Shown one piece after another: positions 1 to 5,657 of a stretch of 7,422 bases of DNA. Origin of the DNA: JBBITW01 sp037440525 (lineage in GTDB: Bacteria > Desulfobacterota > BSN033 > UBA1163); NCBI GenBank assembly GCA_037440525.1, contig JBBITW010000172.1, positions 1-7,422 on the forward strand, written 5' to 3'. Each line of letters starts with the position of its first letter. Position 1 is the first letter of the stretch. The position numbers and the translations under genes were made by a program. The notes beneath the pieces were generated by a model that did not search any database, was not told where the DNA came from, and worked only from the letters and a program-made list of their open reading frames with translations.

Positions 1-3
1 GAA

Positions 4-103
4 AGATTTCTCGGCTAACGCCTCGAAATGACGATAGAGTGGTGTCATCCCGAGCGAAGCGAGGAATCCCCTCACCCTGTCATTCCGAGCAAAGCGAGGA
101 ATC
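4..103. repeat. Cluster of three REP-like hairpin repeats
   Basis: Three copies of a short imperfect palindrome lie together: 4-33 (minus orientation), 43-68 (plus) and 78-103 (plus). The plus-oriented unit starts TGTCATTCCGAG and ends GCGAGGAATC. It folds as an outer five-base stem (ATTCC/GGAAT), a tandem GA/GA mismatch, then a GC stem closed by a GAA or AAA loop. The copy at 4-33, read on the minus strand, has ATTTC/GAAAT arms, the same GA/GA pair, and a GGC/GCC stem with a GTTA loop, so the sequence differs but the fold is kept. The copy at 43-68 has one C/A mismatch in the outer stem. Related units recur at 3522-3604 and 7328-7422. No coding frame is supported here. I infer a REP/MITE-like extragenic element. 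Confidence 0.85.
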
Positions 104-116
104 TATGTTTTTTTAC

Positions 117-145
117 TTGACAGATTGGAGCGTTTTTTCTATAGA
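117..145 (+). promoter_or_regulatory. Sigma70-type promoter of the phosphodiesterase-cyclase operon
   Basis: A perfect -35 box TTGACA (117-122) is followed by exactly 17 bases and a TATAGA -10 box (140-145, five of six consensus bases). Initiation would be near position 152, giving a leader of about 38 bases before the ATG at 190. It lies just downstream of the repeat cluster and is the only strong promoter I see ahead of the two plus-strand genes. No CRP-like TGTGA-N6-TCACA palindrome is visible around it. Confidence 0.75.
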
Positions 146-178
146 TTAAGATTATTCTAAAATAAAAATTTTACTTTC

Positions 179-185
179 AGGAGAG
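179..185 (+). promoter_or_regulatory. Ribosome binding site of the phosphodiesterase gene
   Basis: AGGAGAG sits just upstream of the ATG at 190 (AGGAG with a six-base spacer), a strong Shine-Dalgarno match that fixes the start codon. Confidence 0.8.
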
Positions 186-189
186 AATA

Positions 190-957
190 ATGAAGATCAG
201 GGTTCTTGGTTCTTCAGGGTCAGAGTTTCCAGGGCATCGCCCTCCAAGCTATTTATTGAACGGGAGGATCTTATTTGATACAGGGAGTCTAACAAACGTG
301 CTTAATATAAAGGCTCAGATGAGGATTGAACATATATTTATTACCCATTCCCATCTGGATCATATTATGGGAATTCCATTTCTTGCTGATAATCTTATTT
401 TTAGGGAAAAGTGGCACAGGATAAACATCATGAGCATACCTCCAGTGATAAGAGCCATTAAAAAGAGCCTTTTGGATGGGTGGATTTGGCCAGATTTTAC
501 TATGATACCAAATACCTATAGGGGAATTTTGACTCTCAAAGAACTTAATCCCTATTCACCACTAAAGATTGGTCATTACACCATTACACCATATCCTGTG
601 AATCATTCTGTCCCTGCTACAGGTTATCTTGTAGAAGATGAAAGAAGGAAGAGCTTTTTCTATACAGGGGATACAGGGCCAACTGATAAAACATGGGAAA
701 AGATTGGAGATAAGGTTATTCACTCCCTTATTATAGATGTCTCTTTTCCCGATCGGATGGAAGATATTGCTATTAAGACAGGTCATCTAACTCCAAAATT
801 ATTAAAGAAGGAGCTTTTAAAAATAAAGAATCCTCCTGAAAAGGTCTATATAACCCATATAAAAAGCCAGTATATGAGGAGTATAGAACTTGACATACAG
901 AGGCTTGGGATTGAAAACCTTGTACTATTGAAGGGTGGAGAAATTATTACGATCTAA
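190..957 (+). CDS. Class II 3',5'-cyclic-nucleotide phosphodiesterase (MBL fold)
   Basis: This 255-residue cytoplasmic metallo-hydrolase has no signal peptide. It shows the metallo-beta-lactamase zinc signature HSHLDH (residues 53-58), a second histidine in VNHS (H139), the TGDTG aspartate (D161) and a distal ITH histidine (H223). The stretch SFPD (185-188) followed by TGHLTPKLL (197-205) resembles the region of class II cAMP phosphodiesterases such as yeast PDE1. That makes it a better fit than RNase Z, which shares the fold. The expected reaction is hydrolysis of cAMP (or cGMP) to the 5'-monophosphate. Next-gene context supports cAMP: an adenylate cyclase starts eight bases after the stop, presumably on the same transcript. 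Start choice rests on the AGGAGAG site. Fold assignment is near certain; substrate is inferred from motif and context. A general MBL hydrolase or RNase Z-like nuclease is the alternative. Confidence 0.85.
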   Translation: MKIRVLGSSGSEFPGHRPPSYLLNGRILFDTGSLTNVLNIKAQMRIEHIFITHSHLDHIMGIPFLADNLIFREKWHRINIMSIPPVIRAIKKSLLDGWIWPDFTMIPNTYRGILTLKELNPYSPLKIGHYTITPYPVNHSVPATGYLVEDERRKSFFYTGDTGPTDKTWEKIGDKVIHSLIIDVSFPDRMEDIAIKTGHLTPKLLKKELLKIKNPPEKVYITHIKSQYMRSIELDIQRLGIENLVLLKGGEIITI

Positions 958-965
958 ATTAAACG

Positions 966-2924
966 ATGAAGAAGACAAAAACTGTATTTTTATTAGGGAT
1001 TCTTATCACCTTTTTCTTTTCCTTTTCTGCAATTAATAAATTGTTGCCACTGGAGCGGTTTGAACTCCTCCTCTACGATTTGAGATTCCAGTTAAGGGGC
1101 AAATCCACCCCTCCTAAGGAGGTTGTTATTGCGGCCATAGATGATAAAAGCATTGAAAGGATGGGACGATGGCCATGGGAGAGGAGAAAGATTGCCTCCC
1201 TGATAAATCATCTCCATGGGATGGGTGCAAAGGTCATCTTTATTGATGTGATATATTCGGAGTCTTCGAAGGATGATAAAATCCTTGGCGATGCAATTAA
1301 AAAGGCAGGAAACGTGCTCATTCCTGTAGTTTTTGACTTTGAAGGTGAAAAAAGGGATGTTCAAGATGGGATTCTATTCCGTAATTCCTACTCATCAGTT
1401 GCTCAAATCGAGAACTTTAATATATTTATTCCCATAAGGGCAAATAATGTGCTATTACCTGTAAAGGCGATTTCTTCCCATGCAGCCTCCCTCGGTCATA
1501 TAAATATGATTGCAGATAAGGATGGAGTGCTTCGATGGGAGGTACTGGCAATAGAATATAATGGAGACTATTTTCCCTCTCTTGATTTGCAGGCCGTAAG
1601 AGTTTTTCTTAATATCCCTGCTGAATCAATGACACTTATTGCCTCAACAGGTATTCAACTTGGTGAGAATATCATCCCAACAGATTTCTGGAATAGGATG
1701 CTCATCCATTATTATGGTCCTGAAAAGACATTCCCCCATATCTCTGTGGTGGATATATTAGAGAACAGGATTGATCCATCTCAGATAAGGGATAAGATTG
1801 TTGTTGTTGGAGCTACTGCTGTTGGGATGTACGACCTGAGGGTAACGCCTTCCTCCCCAGCAATGCCAGGGGTTGAGAAACATGCCAATGTTATTGCTTC
1901 CATTCTTCATGGCAATTATTTAAGAAAGACAACTACCCTCTCAAATATAGTCCTCATCTTTTTCTCAGGTCTTTTACTCTCATTTTTAATGATCAGGGTA
2001 AGGGCAATTCTGGGTGCCATTTTATCCCTTATACTTATTTTTTTGATTTACTTTATTGGCTATTTCCTCTTTTTTAAAAAGGGTCTCTGGATAGATATGA
2101 GTTACTCGAGTATCAATATCCTTTCGATCTTCTTTGTCACAACTACATTCAGGTATGCTACAGAAGAGCGTTATGCAAAAAGGATAAGGGCTATGTTTTC
2201 AAGTTATGTTACCGAGAAAGTCGTCAATGAATTGATAAAAAATCCTAACCTTGCAAAATTAGGGGGTGAGCGAAGGGAAGTGACTGTTCTCTTTTCAGAT
2301 ATAAGGGGGTTTACAACATTTTCAGAAAAGAATCTTCCTGAAGAGGTTGTGACCATGTTAAATGAGTATCTTGGAGAGATGACGCAGGTAATTTTTCAAT
2401 GGGATGGAACACTCGATAAATTTGTTGGAGATGAGATTGTGGCCTTCTGGGGTGCCCCATTACCCCAGAAGGATCATGCCGAGCTTGCTGTGAAGTGTGC
2501 TTTGCATATGGTGAAAAGGCTTCAGCATCTTCAGAGAAAGTGGCAGTCTGAAGGAAAGATGCCTCTCGATTCAGGGATTGGCATCAATACAGGTGAGGTC
2601 CTCGTGGGGAATATTGGTGCTGAGGGGAAAAAGATGGACTATACAGTAATTGGAGACCATGTAAATTTAGGGGCGAGGGTGGAAGGACTGACAAGGAAAT
2701 ATAATACACATATACTCATTACTGAATTTACTTTATCAAAGATAAGAGATGCAATTTTAAGGGGTGATCTTTATAGATTAAAGGTTCAGGGGCTTGAGAA
2801 GGTTATTGTTAAAGGAAGGGAGAAACCAGTAACGATCTATGAGATATCTACATTGGAAGAAGGAGCCGAATCAATCATCATTGAGTGCGAAGAAGAGGGG
2901 ATTGTCTGTATGGAGGAGAAATAA
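966..2924 (+). CDS. CHASE2-domain membrane adenylate cyclase (class III, IIIb-type)
   Basis: This 652-residue inner-membrane receptor cyclase would make cAMP from ATP. An N-terminal membrane helix (about 6-24) leads into a periplasmic CHASE2 sensor (about 30-320). The sensor has the motifs AAIDDKSIERMGRWPW (56-71) and DKIVVVGATAVGMYD (276-290). Three membrane helices follow (about 326-344, 347-370, 376-394), then a short linker and a class III catalytic domain (about 436-628). All catalytic residues are visible: metal aspartates D445 (VLFSDIRGF) and D489 (KFVGDE), base-selecting K485, transition-state N567 and R571. The second base-selecting position is T560 rather than Asp, the Lys/Thr pair of class IIIb enzymes, several of which are bicarbonate-stimulated. 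The enzyme should be active and ATP-specific. The C-terminal tail (631-652) is acidic with two cysteines. No good ribosome binding site precedes the ATG, so translation is probably coupled to the phosphodiesterase gene eight bases upstream. The stop lies nine bases from the stop of the convergent skp-like gene. Confidence 0.92.
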   Translation: MKKTKTVFLLGILITFFFSFSAINKLLPLERFELLLYDLRFQLRGKSTPPKEVVIAAIDDKSIERMGRWPWERRKIASLINHLHGMGAKVIFIDVIYSESSKDDKILGDAIKKAGNVLIPVVFDFEGEKRDVQDGILFRNSYSSVAQIENFNIFIPIRANNVLLPVKAISSHAASLGHINMIADKDGVLRWEVLAIEYNGDYFPSLDLQAVRVFLNIPAESMTLIASTGIQLGENIIPTDFWNRMLIHYYGPEKTFPHISVVDILENRIDPSQIRDKIVVVGATAVGMYDLRVTPSSPAMPGVEKHANVIASILHGNYLRKTTTLSNIVLIFFSGLLLSFLMIRVRAILGAILSLILIFLIYFIGYFLFFKKGLWIDMSYSSINILSIFFVTTTFRYATEERYAKRIRAMFSSYVTEKVVNELIKNPNLAKLGGERREVTVLFSDIRGFTTFSEKNLPEEVVTMLNEYLGEMTQVIFQWDGTLDKFVGDEIVAFWGAPLPQKDHAELAVKCALHMVKRLQHLQRKWQSEGKMPLDSGIGINTGEVLVGNIGAEGKKMDYTVIGDHVNLGARVEGLTRKYNTHILITEFTLSKIRDAILRGDLYRLKVQGLEKVIVKGREKPVTIYEISTLEEGAESIIIECEEEGIVCMEEK

Positions 2925-2933
2925 ATTATCCTG

Positions 2934-3455
2934 TCATTTCTTTTCGTCGTATGCCTCAATAATCTTTTTCGTAATATCAAAGGAATCTTCGCTGTAAGCG
3001 ATTCCAGCCTGAAGCCTTTCAAAAACTATTGAAAGCCTATCTTTCTCGGCAATGCTTTTAACTATTTCCCTTACCTCCCGAACAACCTTCTGATAAAGCT
3101 CCCTATCAATCCTTCGCAATTCCATATCAAAATCTTCTTTTAAACGTTGAAATTCTTTTATATCCCGATCCCGTCTATCTTCTAATCTCCTTCTTTCTTC
3201 AAGAGAGATTGTTTTCCCTTCATTTTTTAGCCTTTCTTCAATTAATCTAATGGAATCCTGTTTTTCCTGAAGAGGTTTTCGCTTTATCTCAATTTCAGTT
3301 AAAAAATTCTTTTTATACTCCTGTACTACCTTGGATTCCTTGATGATTTTTTGGAGGTCAAAGACCCCAATCTTGAAAGTAGTTTCAGCGTAGGATAAAG
3401 GAATCAAAGAAGAGATTAAAAAAAGTGCAATTGAGATTATTGAAAATCTTTTCAT
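2934..3455 (-). CDS. Skp/OmpH-family periplasmic chaperone
   Basis: This 173-residue exported protein has a Sec signal peptide with probable cleavage after LSYA (residue 23). Mature residues begin with the family-typical KIGVFDLQKII (28-38). A long, highly charged helical/coiled-coil arm (about 45-130) is followed by a returning C-terminal strand and helix (SIVFERLQAGIAYS...DITKKI). Skp-family proteins are trimeric periplasmic holdases that keep unfolded outer-membrane proteins soluble on the way to BAM; length and layout match. The canonical gene usually sits near bamA/lpxD, and neither is seen here, so this may be an extra copy serving the neighbouring barrel protein. It lies 177 bases downstream of the FecR-domain gene on the same strand, with hairpin repeats between. 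A short AAAGG sequence five bases before the ATG is a plausible but modest ribosome site. No convincing promoter was found directly upstream, so read-through from the FecR operon is possible. Confidence 0.87.
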   Translation of the reverse strand: MKRFSIISIALFLISSLIPLSYAETTFKIGVFDLQKIIKESKVVQEYKKNFLTEIEIKRKPLQEKQDSIRLIEERLKNEGKTISLEERRRLEDRRDRDIKEFQRLKEDFDMELRRIDRELYQKVVREVREIVKSIAEKDRLSIVFERLQAGIAYSEDSFDITKKIIEAYDEKK

Positions 3456-3499
3456 TTAAACCTTTTTGTGCTAATACAAACGCATTTAATTTTTCATAC

Positions 3500-3514
3500 T
3501 GTCATTGCGTGACA
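3500..3514. repeat. Perfect short palindrome TGTCA-N5-TGACA
   Basis: TGTCA TTGCG TGACA forms an exact five-base inverted repeat with a five-base centre, 45-59 bases upstream of the skp-like start. Its arms equal the TGTCA end of the hairpin repeats, so it may be two repeat ends joined head to head. It could also form an operator-like site. Function is not shown. Confidence 0.5.
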
Positions 3515-3521
3515 ATCTCAT

Positions 3522-3548
3522 AGATTCCTCGCTTCGCTCGGAATGACA
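3522..3548 (-). repeat. Full-length REP-like hairpin repeat, minus orientation
   Basis: Read on the minus strand this begins TGTCATTCCGAG, continues GCGAAGC and ends GAGGAATCT. It is the same unit as 78-103 and 7397-7422 but inverted relative to both. It carries the perfect ATTCC/GGAAT arms, tandem GA/GA and GCGAAGC core. It lies between the FecR-domain gene and the skp-like gene. Confidence 0.85.
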
Positions 3549-3609
3549 ATTTAGTAAAAATTGCTTCGGAATAACAATTTAATAAAGATTGCTTCGCAAT
3601 GACAATTTA
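3547..3609 (-). repeat. 28-bp tandem repeat carrying collapsed mini-hairpins
   Basis: CAATTTA recurs at 3547, 3575 and 3603, an exact 28-base period. The two complete units (3547-3574 and 3575-3602) match at 24 of 28 positions by eye. Each contains a shortened form of the hairpin repeat in which the CGAG arms are gone. The second (3587-3604), read on the minus strand, is TGTCATTGCGAAGCAATC: a five-base stem ATTGC/GCAAT around a GAA loop. The first has one mismatch in the stem. On the minus-strand transcript these lie 3' of the FecR-domain gene and might slow 3' exonucleases. They lack the long stem and U-run of a standard terminator. Confidence 0.75.
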
Positions 3610-3632
3610 GAATCGCTCAAATTTAAGTTATA

Positions 3633-5642
3633 TTATTCAGCAACTCCCGAGGCTGTTCCGGTGATAGAACCTGACCCAGATGTTGCACCAGTTCCTGCTG
3701 AAGCACCCCAGAAGCTCGTAGATCCATTAAATCCGCCTGTTCCACCATCAACAGTAGCAATCCATTTGCCATTTGAAGTATTCCAGCCCCAGAACTTAAA
3801 ATCTGCTGAAAATCCTCCTGCGGATAGATTTATAGCAGTTCCAATTGTTGGAGGTGCATCATAGGTTCCCGTAACACTTCCTGTTGCCCAGATGGTTGGT
3901 TTAGCAAGGGCGTTTGAGGCAAAGAAAATCACATCATTCATACTCAGGGTTGTAAAATTATTGCCATTTCCTGAAAGTGTTGTTCTTCCAACCTCAACAC
4001 AGGGAATATTCATCGCCTGAAGGGCAGATATATTTGGAGTTCCAGGAATCTTTCCTGCCATCTCAAGGAATTTTCTTGTCTCAAGATTTAGCCCTATCTG
4101 AACTGCCTGCCAGAGATTTGAGTTTTCATAAGTGCCAAGGATTTCTCCAATGCTAATCCATGTCTTTGCCGTGGATATGTCAGCTCCATAGCCATAAGTG
4201 GTCCCGATGATTTGATTGCTCACGCTCCAGGACCCTGTAGATAACGTTCCAGAATAATAACTACCCCAGTCGTTAGCACCTGTTGAAAGCGTCCAGTTAC
4301 CAGTAGGTGATGAATAACTTCCAAATAAAAGGTTTTTCCAGATTGCAACTTCACGATTTGGGGTATAGAGACTATAATGTTCCGAAACATAATTATCAAC
4401 TGTTATATTTCCTCCTTCCTCAAAACTTCCTCCTCCCCCAACCGATAATGGAGTCAGGGTTTGAATACTGGAATGAAGGTTAGAAGGACTGATACCTATA
4501 CTATCGTAGATTTGAACAGGAAACATGCTTCCCTCTGCAGCGAATAGATTTGTAGGGGAAGGAATTGCCTCTCCTGTGAAATTTCCTTTTAAGAAACCGG
4601 CACGACCCTCCGGGTCTATATAGATTCCTATGAACCTCGCTTCGAGAGCGTAGCTGGGGTCTACAAAGCCTACGAGATAACCCTCATATGCTCCACCATC
4701 ATATGTGGTGAAGGTTTCGTTTAGATAGTTATAGCTAAAAACTTCAGTAGCCCAGATATGACCTTCTGGAATAGTTCCCTCAACGTAATCTCCAAAGAGA
4801 ACAGAAGGGATTGGGTTTGCCTGTGTAGCTGTCCAGAGTGTTCCTATTCCCATCATCATCCCGTCAAGAGATCCATCATCCGTCAAAGAACCATCGTAAT
4901 AGATTAGATTGGTATTGAATTCACTCAGGAAGAATGCTTCGGTTGTGGTTTCTTGAGGTGTTTCCTGAGGTGTTTGCTGCCAGATATTCTCTGTTTGCTC
5001 AGATGCCTGGACTACCCAGGGAATAAGAATGGTTTCAAAGAAGCTCTTTCCAAGGCTTGCTGGCTGTGTTGGTGATTCATCTCCAGTTACATTTGAGACA
5101 AAATTTGCTGGAACGACGATAAGAACAGTTGGTTTGGCAGGATTAAAGACATAGACTTTACCTTCCAGACAGAAGACCCATGTGATACCCCCCTCATAAA
5201 AAACAGCAAAGATTGTTCCCCTTACACCTGCAACAGCATTTGGTGTATGAATCTCAAGTTTATTGCCTTCTGCAAAGGCAGCGGCCCTCCTTAGAAAATC
5301 TTTCCCTACTGAAGCCTGAACCCTACCACGGTAAAGCCTTATCACCCCTGAACTTGGCTCTGCCTCAACTTCGTATTCCTTAATCTCAATTCTTGTATTT
5401 TGCAAAATTCTTAAAATATTATTGTTCACGAAAGTGATCTCTGCACGACTATTGCTCTTTGCCCTGTAGATATCACCTACATCAACTGCATCTCCTATTT
5501 TTACAGGGGTAGCAACAGTTTTACCAGGTTTTAATACATCAACCCTTCCCTCTAAAAGTGTCACTTTTCCTACAGGGGAAGCCAGGACAGCATTTCCTGT
5601 AAAGATAATAATGATCCAGGAGAAAATAAAGAGTCTTTTCAT
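3633..5642 (-). CDS. Secreted FecR-domain protein with large beta-rich C-terminal region
   Basis: This 669-residue exported protein has a signal peptide, probably cleaved after AVLA (residue 21); no lipobox cysteine is present. Residues about 25-165 form a FecR domain with the hallmark TPNAVAGVRGTIFAV (133-147). A Gln/Thr/Pro-rich linker with the micro-repeat PQETPQET (225-232) follows. The remaining ~430 residues are rich in Gly, Ser, Thr, Trp and Tyr with alternating strand-like patterns, including YIDPEGRAGFLKGNFTG (341-357) and a Gly/Thr/Ser-rich tail ending GSITGTASGVAE. I do not recognise a named domain there; a secreted beta-structure or small barrel is likely. Classical FecR is an inner-membrane sigma regulator with a cytoplasmic N-terminus, but here the FecR domain follows a cleaved signal and no sigma-factor gene is nearby, so a different job is likely. 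It is co-transcribed with the barrel protein (13-base gap, overlapping ribosome site). It may be that protein's cargo, or a ligand of the convergent CHASE2 cyclase; both are inference. Confidence 0.85.
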   Translation of the reverse strand: MKRLFIFSWIIIIFTGNAVLASPVGKVTLLEGRVDVLKPGKTVATPVKIGDAVDVGDIYRAKSNSRAEITFVNNNILRILQNTRIEIKEYEVEAEPSSGVIRLYRGRVQASVGKDFLRRAAAFAEGNKLEIHTPNAVAGVRGTIFAVFYEGGITWVFCLEGKVYVFNPAKPTVLIVVPANFVSNVTGDESPTQPASLGKSFFETILIPWVVQASEQTENIWQQTPQETPQETTTEAFFLSEFNTNLIYYDGSLTDDGSLDGMMMGIGTLWTATQANPIPSVLFGDYVEGTIPEGHIWATEVFSYNYLNETFTTYDGGAYEGYLVGFVDPSYALEARFIGIYIDPEGRAGFLKGNFTGEAIPSPTNLFAAEGSMFPVQIYDSIGISPSNLHSSIQTLTPLSVGGGGSFEEGGNITVDNYVSEHYSLYTPNREVAIWKNLLFGSYSSPTGNWTLSTGANDWGSYYSGTLSTGSWSVSNQIIGTTYGYGADISTAKTWISIGEILGTYENSNLWQAVQIGLNLETRKFLEMAGKIPGTPNISALQAMNIPCVEVGRTTLSGNGNNFTTLSMNDVIFFASNALAKPTIWATGSVTGTYDAPPTIGTAINLSAGGFSADFKFWGWNTSNGKWIATVDGGTGGFNGSTSFWGASAGTGATSGSGSITGTASGVAE

Positions 5643-5648
5643 GGATAA

Positions 5649-5657
5649 CCCTCCCTT
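5649..5657 (-). promoter_or_regulatory. Ribosome binding site of FecR-domain gene overlapping upstream stop
   Basis: On the minus strand AAGGGAGGG lies six bases before the ATG at 5642 and overlaps the TAA stop of the barrel-protein gene (5656-5658). This indicates one transcript and probable translational coupling of the two genes. Confidence 0.8.

Noticed and set aside
562..1364. Minus-strand open frames at 562-786 and 1092-1364
   Set aside because: Both are antisense shadows inside genes with clear family motifs on the plus strand; neither shows recognisable domains or ribosome sites.
2917..2941. Possible bidirectional terminator between the convergent genes (AGAAAT/ATTTCT)
   Set aside because: Only a six-base AT-rich stem with a 13-base loop, too weak to call; no GC-rich hairpin exists in the nine-base gap.
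2837..3022. Minus-strand 61-residue open frame across the convergent gene ends
   Set aside because: It overlaps the ends of two well-supported genes in another frame and has no motif support.
3487..3515. Promoter for the skp-like gene using TTGTCA (3515-3510, minus strand)
   Set aside because: At 17-18 base spacing the -10 candidates (AAATTA, AATTAA) are poor, and better ones need spacers of 20 or more.
3587..3604. Mini-hairpin as rho-independent terminator of the FecR operon
   Set aside because: The stem is five bases and is followed by CTTTATT rather than a clean U-run; it belongs to a repeat family.
3589..3864. Plus-strand 91-residue Pro/Val-rich open frame
   Set aside because: It lies almost wholly antisense to the 3' end of the FecR-domain gene, starts inside a repeat, lacks a ribosome site, and its Pro-rich composition is the mirror of the Gly/Thr-rich sense protein.
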